Assembly: GCF_001570605.1 (NCBI RefSeq)
Contig: NZ_BBXG01000012.1
Coordinates: 153,100 to 217,099, forward strand
DNA from: Herbidospora cretacea
GTDB lineage: Bacteria > Actinomycetota > Actinomycetes > Streptosporangiales > Streptosporangiaceae
Direction: 5' to 3'
DNA length: 64,000 bases
The notes beneath the pieces were generated by a model. It did no database searches, was not told the DNA's origin, and worked only from the letters and a program-made list of their open reading frames with translations. Positions 35,724 through 44,851 of the stretch are shown here, piece by piece. The first letter of the stretch is position 1, and each line of letters opens with the position of its first letter. A program made the translations under genes and the position numbers.

Positions 35724-35963
35724 ATGGCCGCTTGCGAAGTGTGCGGTAACGAGTACGACATGACGTTCGAGGTGCACGCCCAGGGGGCCGTGCACACCTT
35801 CGACAGCTTCGAGTGCGCGATCACCAGGATGGCTCCGGTCTGCGAGCACTGCGGCTGCCGGATCATCGGCCACGGCGTGGAGGCCGACCGCCGGTGGTTC
35901 TGCGGCGCCCACTGCGCCCGCTCGATGGGCGCGTCCCAGATCGTCGACCGGGTGATGGCGTAA
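35724..35963 (+). CDS. Small zinc-ribbon-like protein
   Basis: A 79-residue protein with cysteines in CEVC (residues 4-7), DSFEC, CEHCGC and CGAHC: at least eight, enough for two zinc sites. It has no membrane segment. The pattern FEVHAQGAVHTFDSFECAI is seen in small actinomycete proteins of unknown function, sometimes linked to the TRASH/YHS metal-binding folds. It has a G-rich site before the ATG and lies between two large membrane-protein operons, convergent with the second. Confidence 0.72.
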   Translation: MAACEVCGNEYDMTFEVHAQGAVHTFDSFECAITRMAPVCEHCGCRIIGHGVEADRRWFCGAHCARSMGASQIVDRVMA

Positions 35964-35966
35964 CCG

Positions 35967-37967
35967 TCAGAGGAACCGCAGGTAGTCGACGACGTCGGTG
36001 AGGGGTTCGAGCGCGGCGTCCGGGAAGCGGGCCACGAAGGTCCGCACCCAGCCGTCCGCGCCGACGCCGGCCCAGACGTAGGCCCGGCCGCCGTCCGGGA
36101 GGTGGGCCCACCAGCGGGTGCCCGGCACCCCGCTGTGGACGGCGGCGAGCGGCGGCTCGACGCGGGTGGGTTTCACCCCCAGAGTGGCGATGAGCTGGTC
36201 CTTCACGGTCTCCAGCAGGGCGGGGCGGGCCTCTTCGGCCGGGGGGCCGATGGTGACGACCCGGACCGTGAGCCGGTGGCGGGCGTCGGGGGAGACCAGG
36301 TCGGCCGCGCCGCCGAGCGGGTGGGAGTAGGTCCAGCCCGCCGGGTGGCACAGCGTCAGCCCGCCGGCCCAGTCGGGGCGGAAGGTCAATCGGCCGGCCG
36401 AGGTGGCCGGGCGGGTGACCTCGGCCGTGGTCAGCAGGCGGTCGTCGGCGTAGAACTCGACGCGGTACTCGCCCTTCGAGGGGCAGCCGAAGTCCACGAG
36501 CGGCCAGGTCATGGTGCCGCTCGCGGCGTCGCCGGGCCAGCGCAGCGGGACGAGCAGGTCGGCTCGCTGGAGCCACTCGCCGCCGGGGCTCTCCCGGTAG
36601 GAGACCAGCGCGCCCAGCCGGGCGCCCTCGATCATGCCCTCGTACGGCACGGAGGCCTCGATCGTCGACCCCCGCACGGTCAGCCGGGGCGTGGAGAACC
36701 GCACCGAGGGGGCGGCCCGGCCGTCGGGCAGCGTCTCGGCGAGGTGGGCGCGGACCATGGCGCCCTTGATCTCCCGGGCCAGGGGCCGGGCGTGGCCGTG
36801 CCGCGCGGCCAGCAGGTCGGCCCCGACGCGGATCGCGGTCCGCACCTCGCCCCGCTCCACCGGGTTCGGCCGCGCCGCGACCAAGGCCGACAGGTCGGCG
36901 GCGGCCTTCCGCGCGTCCTGCTCGCGGCCCTGGCCGAGCAGGGCGAGGGTGAGGTTGACCCAGGGGAGCGGCGGTCCGGGGTTGAGCGCGAGGGCCCGCC
37001 GGGCGTACCGCTCCGCCTCCTGGTAGTCGCCCAGGCGCACCAGATGGCCGGACATCCCGGCCAGCGGCAGGTAGCTCTCGCCGCCCCGGTCCAGCGCCGC
37101 GCGCAGGTCGGCGAGCGCCGCCTCGTAGACCTCGCGGGGGGCGACGTTGACGACGTACAGGGAGGTGTCGCGCTGGGGGCTCGCGGCGGCGAGCCGGGCG
37201 GTGGCGCGGCGCTCCCAGGCCAGGGCGAAGTCGTCGTCCCGCTCGATCGCCAGGGAGTACTGCCGGACCGCGCCGTCGAAGTCGCGCTCGGCGAAGAGCC
37301 GCTCGCCCTCGACGGCCGCGTCGATCGCCGCCTGCGGCCGGACCGGCGCGGGCGACGCCCACGTGACCACCGCGCCGACCAGGGTCAGCCCGACCAGGCC
37401 GGCGGCGGGCCGGACCAGGTGGCGGCGGACGTCCTCCCCGACGGTCAGGGACAGGCCGAGCAGGGTCAGCGCGACCGCGAGCAGGGCGGTGCCCGCCGCG
37501 TAGGCGTTGCTCTTGTCGCCCCAGGCGGTCGCGGTTACCTGGACCGCCTCCTGGGTCAGCGCCGCGCGCCTGGCCTCCCGCATCAGGCCGCCCAGGTGGC
37601 GCTGCGGGTCGGCGTCCATGAGAGGGCTGGTCCCGGCGAGGGTGCCGTAGGCGGTGGCCAGGGCCTCGGCCGTGTCCCGGCGGGTGGTCTCGGCGAGCAG
37701 GCCGGCCCGGAGCGACTCGATGTCGTGGCGGCGCTTGACCGTGCCGGTGGCCGCCAGGTTGCCCAGGTCGCGCATGCCGGCGGCGGTGCCCTCGGCCTGC
37801 GCCGCCAGGGCCGCGACGGCGGCGCGCTGCGCCTGCCGGGCGTGCCGGTCCTCCTCGCTGCCGGCCTGGCCGCCGAGGTAGGCCAGGATCGCGGCGAACA
37901 GGCCGACGGCGGCCGTCACCCAGGCCATCCGCCGCTTGAACGGGGTGTCGAACTCCTCCGCGCTCAT
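35967..37967 (-). CDS. Membrane protein with TPR-like region and outer C-terminal domain
   Basis: A 666-residue protein. A first membrane helix (MAWVTAAVGLFAAILAYLGG, about 14-33) is followed by a helical, Ala-rich stretch, two more helices around 180-230, then TPR-like repeats (AVEGERLFAERDFDGAVRQYSLAIERDDDFALAWERRA; GDYQEAERYARRALALNPG). A beta-rich C-terminal part follows. No enzyme motif is seen. The start overlaps the stop of the upstream membrane gene (ATGA), so the two proteins probably form a complex. The pair lies directly after the terminator of the kinase-propeller operon. Confidence 0.8.
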   Translation of the reverse strand: MSAEEFDTPFKRRMAWVTAAVGLFAAILAYLGGQAGSEEDRHARQAQRAAVAALAAQAEGTAAGMRDLGNLAATGTVKRRHDIESLRAGLLAETTRRDTAEALATAYGTLAGTSPLMDADPQRHLGGLMREARRAALTQEAVQVTATAWGDKSNAYAAGTALLAVALTLLGLSLTVGEDVRRHLVRPAAGLVGLTLVGAVVTWASPAPVRPQAAIDAAVEGERLFAERDFDGAVRQYSLAIERDDDFALAWERRATARLAAASPQRDTSLYVVNVAPREVYEAALADLRAALDRGGESYLPLAGMSGHLVRLGDYQEAERYARRALALNPGPPLPWVNLTLALLGQGREQDARKAAADLSALVAARPNPVERGEVRTAIRVGADLLAARHGHARPLAREIKGAMVRAHLAETLPDGRAAPSVRFSTPRLTVRGSTIEASVPYEGMIEGARLGALVSYRESPGGEWLQRADLLVPLRWPGDAASGTMTWPLVDFGCPSKGEYRVEFYADDRLLTTAEVTRPATSAGRLTFRPDWAGGLTLCHPAGWTYSHPLGGAADLVSPDARHRLTVRVVTIGPPAEEARPALLETVKDQLIATLGVKPTRVEPPLAAVHSGVPGTRWWAHLPDGGRAYVWAGVGADGWVRTFVARFPDAALEPLTDVVDYLRFL

Positions 37968-38644
37968 GCCTCCGGGACCAGCGCCAGCCACAGCGCCAGC
38001 GCCGTGAGCAGCCCCGCTGCCACCGCGCCGGCCCGCAGCAGCCATCGTCGCGGCCGGGGCGCGGTGAGCCGCGCGACCGTGAGGAGCAGCACCAGCGCCG
38101 GGATCGCGGCGGCGGTCAGCGTCAGGTGCCCCACCCGCGCGTGCAGCGCGTCGGCGCGGGCGGCGGTGCGGCCGGGCTGGTCGGCCGGGACGATGAAGCC
38201 CTCGTCGTAGCTCACCGTCGCGGCCAGGTTCCGGTCGTGCTGCCAGCGGGCCGCGACGCCCTCGCCGGTCAGGTAGCGCCGGTCGAGGTACTGGTCGGTC
38301 AGCAGCCCGTCGGCCAGCCCGCGCAGGATCAGCGCCTCCCGGGGGTCGGCGGCCTCGATCGCGTCGGCCTGGGCGTGCAGCACGCGGTAGTGGGTGACCT
38401 GCCCGCCGCCGTGGCCGCTCATGATCGAGGCCGACACCCGGGTCGAGCGCGTCTGCACGGTCTCCACGACCGCCTGCCGGTCGGCCTCGACGGCCTGCGA
38501 CTTCACGCGTACGGCGGCGTAGGAGGCGACCGCGCCGGTGACGGTGACCAGGCCGACCAGGATCGCGATCACGGTCTCGTCGCCCCGCCGGGGCCGGTTC
38601 CTGCGCAGGCGGAACCGCCTGACGCGAAGAGAGGGCGCTGCCAT
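37964..38644 (-). CDS. Membrane protein with large outer loop
   Basis: A 226-residue protein with an Arg-rich N-terminus, one membrane helix (TVIAILVGLVTVTGAVASYAAV), an outer loop of about 120 residues with repeated Ala and Arg, and two C-terminal helices (LTAAAIPALVLLLTVARL and LLRAGAVAAGLLTALALWLALV). It has no domain I know. It is coupled to the TPR membrane gene by ATGA. An ATG at 38653 is an alternative start; neither has a strong ribosome binding site. Confidence 0.72.
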   Translation of the reverse strand: MAAPSLRVRRFRLRRNRPRRGDETVIAILVGLVTVTGAVASYAAVRVKSQAVEADRQAVVETVQTRSTRVSASIMSGHGGGQVTHYRVLHAQADAIEAADPREALILRGLADGLLTDQYLDRRYLTGEGVAARWQHDRNLAATVSYDEGFIVPADQPGRTAARADALHARVGHLTLTAAAIPALVLLLTVARLTAPRPRRWLLRAGAVAAGLLTALALWLALVPEA

Positions 38645-38660
38645 GTCGCCCATTGAAGTG

Positions 38661-38681
38661 AAAAAAGCCGCCACCGGCGGC
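38661..38681 (-). terminator. Rho-independent terminator of the kinase-propeller operon
   Basis: Six G/C pairs (38667-38672 with 38676-38681) around a 3-base loop, followed on the minus strand by six T. It lies 34 bases past the last kinase gene and only 17 bases before the next start, so it could also act as an attenuator for the two membrane genes. Confidence 0.85.
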
Positions 38682-38714
38682 GGTTCGTCTTTTTTGCAAA
38701 TCCGTATGCGGCTT

Positions 38715-40382
38715 TTAGGAGTAATGCACTTCGGTCGGCCGGTCGGAGCGGATCTCGGCGAGCGTCCGCCGCTCGGTTCCCGTCGTGGCGTCGAGGGCGA
38801 GCACCCGGAGGCCGTCCCGCACGATCAGGGTGTCCTCGTTGAACCACCCGACGACCTGGCCGGTGGCGCGCAGCGGCCGGGGTGCGCAGATCCCCTCGGC
38901 GCAGGCCCCGGCATACCGGCGTCCCGACGGAGAGAACACCAGAGTTTCCATATCGCCATATGTCTGCAATTGGGTGCCGGAGAAGTCGTAAACGGCCGAA
39001 CCCGAGGTCACCCCGCCCGGCGCGAACCGGAATTCCGTCGGCGGCGCGTCGACCGCCACATACGCCGTCCGCCGCGCGGCCACGTCGACCAGGGCGAACC
39101 CCACCCGGTTCGCGCTCTCCCGGGACGCCACGGTCAGCAGCAGCCGCGACCCGTCGGCCGACCAGACCGGCGCGCTCACCACCAGCGGCTTCTCCACGGT
39201 CGGCACCGTGAACCTCTCGCCGTCCCGCGTGAACGTGACGACGTTCCCGTCGGCCGCCTGGAGCGGCGTCCAGTTCACCTCGGCCACCACGGTCCCGTCC
39301 GGCGACGGGACGGGGTCGCGGTGCAGCTCGATCGGGACGAAGGAGTCACGCTCCCGCACGTACGACCGGATGCCGAAGGCCGACGTGCGGACCACGAAAG
39401 CGGTGAGCCGCACCGGGTCGGACGCGTGCTCGCGGACGACCCCCGGCAGCTCGGCCACCTGACGCGTGGCGAACACCGGGGAGGGCGGCCCCGACAGCCG
39501 GGGCGGCTCCGGCCGGGACACCAGCAGGGCGACCCCGGCGGCGGCCACCGCCAGGGCCAGCGCCGCCCCCGCGAACCACACCCGCCGCCCTCTCTTCCGG
39601 GCAGGCGCGGGACGCGGCCCGAGCAGCCGCAGCAGCACCTCGGCCGAGGTCGGCCGGGCCTGCGGATCCCTGGCCAGGCAGGCCGCGACGACCTCGCGCA
39701 GCTCCCCGGACAGCGGCCCGAGATCGGGCTCCCCGCGCAGCAGCCGGTTCAGCACCGCGGGCACCGAGTCGGCCCCGAACGGCGGCTTCCCCGACGCCGC
39801 GAACACCATCGTCGCCGCCCAGGTGAACACGTCGGCGGCGGGGCCGGGCGGCGACTCCCCGAGCTGCTCCGGGGCCATGTAGGTGGGGGTGCCCACCGCG
39901 CCCTGACCGGTCGTCTCGGCGTCGACCGCGCGGGCGATGCCGAAGTCGATCACCCGGGGCCCGTCGCGGCCGAGGATCACGTTCGCCGGCTTGAAGTCGA
40001 GATGCGCCACCCCGGCCCTGTGGACGGCCGACAGCGCGGTGATCGTGCCGACCGCCACCCGCCGGAGCGTCCCGCCGGTCAGCGGCCCGCCCTCACGGAC
40101 GGCCGCCTGCAACGTGGGCCCCTCGACGTACTCGCTGGCGATGAACGGGACGCCGTCCTCGACCCCGTAGGACAGCACCTGCGCCGCGCAGAACGACGCC
40201 ACCTCGGGCAGCACCTCCGCCTCACGGAGGAACCGCTCGGCCGACCCCTCGCCGGACACGGCGTGCAGGACCTTCACCGCCACCCGCGCGCCCTCGGGCG
40301 AGGCCGCGAGGTAGACCGTCCCCTGCCCGCCGGCCCCCAGCCGCCGCAGGATCGTGTATCCGCCGAGGCGCGACCCCTCCAC
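38715..40382 (-). CDS. Ser/Thr kinase with extracellular beta-propeller (intact catalytic residues, HLD)
   Basis: A 555-residue receptor. The kinase domain keeps the Gly loop (LGAGGQGTVY), Lys37 (VAVKVL), the catalytic Asp129, Lys131 and Asn134 in HLDFKPAN, and Asp146 of DFG. The HRD arginine is leucine, so it is a non-RD kinase. A membrane helix at about 270-292 leads to a PD40/TolB-like propeller (PVWSADGSRLLLTVAS; FSPSGRRY). It is the last of three tandem paralogues and the only one with a complete active site. Its GTG is seven bases after the previous stop. Confidence 0.9.
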   Translation of the reverse strand: MEGSRLGGYTILRRLGAGGQGTVYLAASPEGARVAVKVLHAVSGEGSAERFLREAEVLPEVASFCAAQVLSYGVEDGVPFIASEYVEGPTLQAAVREGGPLTGGTLRRVAVGTITALSAVHRAGVAHLDFKPANVILGRDGPRVIDFGIARAVDAETTGQGAVGTPTYMAPEQLGESPPGPAADVFTWAATMVFAASGKPPFGADSVPAVLNRLLRGEPDLGPLSGELREVVAACLARDPQARPTSAEVLLRLLGPRPAPARKRGRRVWFAGAALALAVAAAGVALLVSRPEPPRLSGPPSPVFATRQVAELPGVVREHASDPVRLTAFVVRTSAFGIRSYVRERDSFVPIELHRDPVPSPDGTVVAEVNWTPLQAADGNVVTFTRDGERFTVPTVEKPLVVSAPVWSADGSRLLLTVASRESANRVGFALVDVAARRTAYVAVDAPPTEFRFAPGGVTSGSAVYDFSGTQLQTYGDMETLVFSPSGRRYAGACAEGICAPRPLRATGQVVGWFNEDTLIVRDGLRVLALDATTGTERRTLAEIRSDRPTEVHYS

Positions 40383-40388
40383 GACGGG

Positions 40389-42293
40389 TCAGCCCCGCAG
40401 GAAGAACAACTGCACGGTGGGGTCCTTGCCCGGCACGTCGAGCTCGACCAGCGTCCGGGTCGTCCTGCCGGAGAAGTCGATCACGTCGGCGCGGTACTCG
40501 CCCCTCTTCTCCCGGGAGAACATCAGGTGGGTCGCGTCGAACCAGCCGACCAGCCCGTCCCCCTCGGAGGAGGGCACGCCGCCCCGCCGGGCCCCGGTCG
40601 CGGTGTCCCAGACGCAGAAGACGTGCCGCCGCTCGCACCGGGTCGTCGCGAACGACTGCCCGTCGGGCGAGAAGTAGGCCGATCCGGCCGGCAGGCCGAC
40701 CCAGTGGAAACTGCGCGCGACCCGTCCGCCGAGGTCGTGGAAGCGCAGGCCGTAGCGGCCCTCCGGGGTGAGGTAGGCGGTGGAGACCTGGCGGCCGTCG
40801 GGCGTCCACCGGAACGCGGGCAGCGCCCCCAGCCGCGCGGTCGCGTCGGCGGCCAGGAACTGCTCCCGGTCGGCGTCGTTGGCCGTCTCGACGACGGTCG
40901 CCGCGCGGGTGGCCGGGTCGACCAGCAGGAACCCGTAGGGCGCGGTGTCCTCGGCCGCCCCCTCGGTGATCCACAGCGACAGCAGCAGCCGGGTCCCGTC
41001 GGGCGACCAGGCGGGATGGTGGGCGGTCAGCGGGGCGGTGATGGTCGGCACGGTGAACCGCCGGCCGCTGCCCCGGTCGGTGAACTCGACGTCGAGCCGG
41101 TCCTTGGTCGCCACGAACAGCTGGTCGACCGTGGCGGTCCAGCGCCCGTCGGGCGAGATGACCGAGACGTGGCGGTTGCCGCCGGTCCGGGCGAACCCGG
41201 CCCCGTTCGGGCTGCGGGTGAACGCGGCGGTGGCGTCCGGAGACACACTGGCCTGGTAGGAGGCCAGCCGCAGCGGATCGCCCGGCTCCTCGCGCAGCAC
41301 CCCGCCGGCCAGCGCCATCGGCGAGGGCCCCGGCGAGGGGAACGCGGGCGCGTGCGAGGCCGGGGCCGCGCCGGGTGTGATCCTGGCCGCCTGCGTCGCC
41401 GGAGCGGGCGCGAGCAGGTACCCGCCCGCGCCGGACACCAGCGCCAGCGCCAGCCCGCCCGCCGCGAGCCCGGCCGCGCCGCCCCTCCTCCGCTCCTTGG
41501 GGGGTGTACGGCTCACGCCCGCCTGAGGCGCCACGACCACCGGTGGCGTCGGCAGCACACTGTCCAGCGCCCCCGCGTGGCCGAGCAGCCGGAGCAGCGT
41601 CTCCTCGGCCCCCGGCCGGGCCTGCGGCTCGTCGGCCAGGCAGTCGGCGACCAGGTCCCGCAGCGCCCCCGAGAGCGGCCCGAGGTCGGCCGCCCCGTAC
41701 GACACCCGCGTCGGGTTCTCCCCGAACGGCGGCCGTCCGGTGGCCGCGAACGCGATCACCGCCGCCCACGCGAACACGTCGACGGCCGCCGACGGTGGCT
41801 CGTCGGGGTCCTGCCACAGTTCGCGTTCCTCGGCGTGCCAGACGGGCGTGACCGGCCGCTCCGCCCCGATGAGCCGGGGCCCGTCGGGGCCGAGCAGCAC
41901 CCGTTCGGGCGCGATCGCCCCGTGGATCAGCCCGGCCCGGTGGAGCGAGGCCAGCGCGGTCGCCGTCGTCACCGCGAGCCGGTGGACCGCGGGCCCCGGC
42001 AGCGCGCCCCGGCCGGCGACCTCCTCGGCCAGGGTCGGCCCCGGCACGTACTCCGACACGATGTAGTCGCGCCCGGTGTCCAGGATGTGCGGGGTGCCGA
42101 CGGCGGCGGCCTCCCAGACGCGGGCCAGCGCCTCGCGTCCCGGCCCGTCGAGCGGCCGGGGCAGTCTGCGCGCCGCCACCTGTCCGCCGCCGGGCGCGGT
42201 GGCGAGGTAGACGTCGCCGCCCAGCCGCCCGACCAGGGAATAGGGGCCGAGCGAGGCCGGGTCGTTCGAGGTGAGCGGCTCGACGGGAGGCAT
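40389..42293 (-). CDS. Pseudokinase with extracellular beta-propeller (second of three)
   Basis: A 634-residue paralogue of the neighbouring kinase. The fold is recognisable (SEYVPGPTLAEEV; LASLHRAGLIHG; DVFAWAAVIAFAATGRPPF) but the active site is gone. The Gly loop is shortened (GRLGGDVY), the ATP lysine is Arg42, HRDxKxxN reads HGAIAPERV and DFG reads GAE (143-145). A membrane helix (GLAAGGLALALVSGAGGYLL) and a propeller (PAWSPDGTRLLLS; WTPDGRQVS; FSPDGQSFA) follow. It should bind but not phosphorylate. The gap to each neighbour is six bases. Confidence 0.88.
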   Translation of the reverse strand: MPPVEPLTSNDPASLGPYSLVGRLGGDVYLATAPGGGQVAARRLPRPLDGPGREALARVWEAAAVGTPHILDTGRDYIVSEYVPGPTLAEEVAGRGALPGPAVHRLAVTTATALASLHRAGLIHGAIAPERVLLGPDGPRLIGAERPVTPVWHAEERELWQDPDEPPSAAVDVFAWAAVIAFAATGRPPFGENPTRVSYGAADLGPLSGALRDLVADCLADEPQARPGAEETLLRLLGHAGALDSVLPTPPVVVAPQAGVSRTPPKERRRGGAAGLAAGGLALALVSGAGGYLLAPAPATQAARITPGAAPASHAPAFPSPGPSPMALAGGVLREEPGDPLRLASYQASVSPDATAAFTRSPNGAGFARTGGNRHVSVISPDGRWTATVDQLFVATKDRLDVEFTDRGSGRRFTVPTITAPLTAHHPAWSPDGTRLLLSLWITEGAAEDTAPYGFLLVDPATRAATVVETANDADREQFLAADATARLGALPAFRWTPDGRQVSTAYLTPEGRYGLRFHDLGGRVARSFHWVGLPAGSAYFSPDGQSFATTRCERRHVFCVWDTATGARRGGVPSSEGDGLVGWFDATHLMFSREKRGEYRADVIDFSGRTTRTLVELDVPGKDPTVQLFFLRG

Positions 42294-42299
42294 CTGGGT

Positions 42300-44279
42300 T
42301 CAGTTCCCCGTGTAGTAGAGGAGCAGGTCGGTCGTGTCGTCCTCGGCCGGGATCTCGGCCAGCACCCGCTGCGGACGGCCCCGCAGGTCCATGGCCACGA
42401 CCCGGTGGGGGTCGCCGCGCGGGTCGGCCACGATCAGGTGGGCGTCGTCGTACCAGCCGTAGAGCAGGCCGTCGTCGTAGAACAGGGCGACCGACGCCAG
42501 CCGCACGCCGGTCGCGGTGTCCCAGACACAGTAGGTCCCGCCGCTCGGGCAGTACGTCACGAACGTCTTCCCCGAGGGGGAGAACATCCGGCGGCCGTAG
42601 GTCTCGCCGACCCAGTGGAAGGCCTTGGTCTGACGGCCGGTCAGGTCGCGGAACCTGACGCCGTGCTCGGTCTCGGTCCGGTAGCCGACGGCGACCCCGG
42701 AGCCGTCCGGGAGCCAGGCGAAGTGGGACTCCCCGCCGGTCGTCTCGTCGTCGGTGTCGACCGTGGAGACCGCCCGGGTGGCGACGTCGACCACGACGAA
42801 CCCGGACGGCCGGTCGTCCTTCCCCGCGGTCGTCGTCAGCATCAGTCTCGTCCCGTCGCGCGACCACGTCGGCCGCGTGTACGGCACCCCCGGCGTGACC
42901 GTGAACGGCTCCCCGGCCCCGGTGAAGGTGATCGTCTCGGGGCCGACCGCCGCCAGCCACCTGCCGCCGGGGGAGCGGGCCGGTTCGGCGTCCTCGGCCG
43001 GGAGCTTGGTGAAGGTCTGGCCCTCGGTCCGCACCCACGTGTCGGCGCCCTTGCGGTAGCCGGTCAGCCTGGCCGGGTCGGCCGGGTTCTCCAGCAGCGT
43101 GATGGCCGGGCCGGGGGCGGTGAAGTTCCCGGCCGCGAGCGGCGGCGGCGACGGGTCGTCGGCGGCGGCCAGCGTGCTGACCGAGGTCGACGGGACGCCG
43201 GTGGCGTTCACCGTGGCGGTGGCCGGGCCGGTCCGGTTGCGGCCCAGCACATAGCCGCCCAGGCCCGCGACCAGCACGATCGCCACGGCCGCCGCGATGA
43301 GCGCGGCCCAGCGGGTGGTCCGGCGCGTGGTCCGGCGGGCCGGGGGAGCGGGGGCGGGCTCGGTCTCCTCGGCGGGCGGCGGGGTCGTGGTGACCGCTTC
43401 GAGGGCGGCCCGCTCGACGGTGAGCTGGGCCTCGCCGATCAGCCGTTCGAGGGCCTCCTGCGCGGTCGGCCGCTGGCCGGGGTCCTTGGCCAGGCAGGCC
43501 GCGACGACCCCGGTCAGCCCCTCGGGCAGGCCGTCGAGGTCGGGGTCGTCGTGCAGGATGGCGTTGATCGTCGCGGCGTGGGAGTCGCGCTCGAACGGCG
43601 GCCGGCCGGTGCCGGCGAAGACCATGACGGCGGCCCAGGCGAACAGGTCGCCGGGCGGCGCGGGCGCGGCGGGCTCGGGGCGCAGGACCTCGGGCGGCAG
43701 GTAGGCGAGCGACCCGATCGGGCGGGTCTCGTCGAGCAGGCCGGGGCGGGCGGACGTGCGCACCCGGGCGGTCGCGTCGGGATCGCCGGCCGACCAGGTG
43801 GCCACGGTCTCCGACACCTTGGTGACCCCCTCTGCCACCAAGGCGTCGAGGTCGAGTAAGGCGAGCCTCGGTCCGGCGCCGGTGAGGATCACCGACCACG
43901 GGGTGAACGCGCCGTGCGCCACGCCCTCGCGGTGCAGCCCCGCCAGGCCCGTCATCGACGCGACGGCCAGCCGCCGCAGCTCGCTCTCCGGCAGGGCCTT
44001 CGCCAGGTGGGCGCCCTCGACCTTCTCCACGACCACGTAGGGCTCGCCGCCGGAGGTGCCCGCGTCGATCAGTCCGAGCCACGGATAGCCGCCCGCGCGT
44101 TGCAGCAGGTCGATCCGCTCCAGGAACGCGTCGGGGTCGGCCAGGCGGGTGTGGAACAGCGTCAGCAGGGCGCCGTCGGCGGTGTCGAAGGAGGCAGACC
44201 GATCGCCCGGCGGGTACGCGGCGGTGAGCGTGTGACCGCCGAGCCGGCGGGGATCGCGGAGCGGCTGGGGCACTGCCAA
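42300..44279 (-). CDS. Pseudokinase with extracellular beta-propeller (first of three)
   Basis: A 659-residue protein that leads the operon. The N-lobe lacks a Gly loop and ATP lysine, the catalytic loop reads HGAFTPWSV (residues 122-130) and the DFG position DLD (143-145). The C-lobe is well kept (DLFAWAAVMVFAGTGRPPF; CLAKDPGQRPTA). A membrane helix (ALIAAAVAIVLVAGLGGYVL) and a propeller (PTWSRDGTRLMLT; AWLPDGSGVAVGY; FSPSGKTFVT) follow. The start is TTG with GGAGGA five bases upstream. It is certainly inactive as a classical kinase; regulation of the third gene's kinase is a natural idea but unproven. Confidence 0.87.
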   Translation of the reverse strand: MAVPQPLRDPRRLGGHTLTAAYPPGDRSASFDTADGALLTLFHTRLADPDAFLERIDLLQRAGGYPWLGLIDAGTSGGEPYVVVEKVEGAHLAKALPESELRRLAVASMTGLAGLHREGVAHGAFTPWSVILTGAGPRLALLDLDALVAEGVTKVSETVATWSAGDPDATARVRTSARPGLLDETRPIGSLAYLPPEVLRPEPAAPAPPGDLFAWAAVMVFAGTGRPPFERDSHAATINAILHDDPDLDGLPEGLTGVVAACLAKDPGQRPTAQEALERLIGEAQLTVERAALEAVTTTPPPAEETEPAPAPPARRTTRRTTRWAALIAAAVAIVLVAGLGGYVLGRNRTGPATATVNATGVPSTSVSTLAAADDPSPPPLAAGNFTAPGPAITLLENPADPARLTGYRKGADTWVRTEGQTFTKLPAEDAEPARSPGGRWLAAVGPETITFTGAGEPFTVTPGVPYTRPTWSRDGTRLMLTTTAGKDDRPSGFVVVDVATRAVSTVDTDDETTGGESHFAWLPDGSGVAVGYRTETEHGVRFRDLTGRQTKAFHWVGETYGRRMFSPSGKTFVTYCPSGGTYCVWDTATGVRLASVALFYDDGLLYGWYDDAHLIVADPRGDPHRVVAMDLRGRPQRVLAEIPAEDDTTDLLLYYTGN

Positions 44280-44344
44280 GTGGATCCTCCGATTACGCGT
44301 CGGTGGATCATTATGGCGACCAGCCTACTGTGAATCCCGAAATA

Positions 44345-44692
44345 TCAGGATTCGAAAGCGACCAATCGGACGATGACCCACCCGTCCCCGTCGGGCATCG
44401 GCGGGAACGTCGTGCCGGGCACCGCCGCGAAGACGTGCGGCATCTGCTCGCGGGTCACCGTACCGAACATGTCGCCCGGCAGGGTCATGCCCAGGGCGTC
44501 GGCCCGCTTGGCCGCCGAGTAGAAGCTGCCGCCGTCGTCGAGTTCGGCGGCGATCGAGGCGGCGCCCCAGGCGTCCGCGAGCCGGATGAAGGCGACCTTG
44601 GCCCGCTCGGGCCGTTGGGACTGGGCGATGAGGTAGTCCTCGATCTCCCAGATGAGCAGTTCGCCCAGGTACTGAGGGGTGTCCTTCCACAT
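44345..44692 (-). CDS. Hypothetical protein, 115 residues
   Basis: A soluble protein beginning MWKDTPQYLGELLIWEIEDYL and ending WVIVRLVAFES. It has no domain I recognise. It lies 65 bases upstream of the kinase-propeller operon on the same strand and could be its first gene, but that gap is large compared with the 6-base gaps inside the operon. Confidence 0.62.
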   Translation of the reverse strand: MWKDTPQYLGELLIWEIEDYLIAQSQRPERAKVAFIRLADAWGAASIAAELDDGGSFYSAAKRADALGMTLPGDMFGTVTREQMPHVFAAVPGTTFPPMPDGDGWVIVRLVAFES

Positions 44693-44754
44693 GACGCCCG
44701 ATCCTGGCCGAGCCCGCTTGCCGTCGGCTTGTCTCCCGATTGCACCGCTCTAGT

Positions 44755-44788
44755 GGCCGCCACGTTGCGGTGACCGCACAACGCGGCC
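44755..44788. promoter_or_regulatory. Nested inverted repeat before sthA-like gene
   Basis: GGCCGC (44755-44760) pairs with GCGGCC (44783-44788), and inside them CGTTGCGGT faces a near-complement. It lies in the divergent region between the 115-residue protein and the transhydrogenase gene. Its role is unknown. Confidence 0.4.
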
Positions 44789-44851
44789 AATTGTCCGGTG
44801 AAGCGGCCCAAGGTCTTCTCGTCGCTGGTCGCAGCGACCACACTGCTAGGT

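Noticed and set aside
40222..44082. A 1,286-codon minus-strand frame across the three kinase-propeller genes
   Set aside because: Shifted reading of three well-defined proteins with normal starts and 6-base gaps; the product is Arg/Pro-rich noise.
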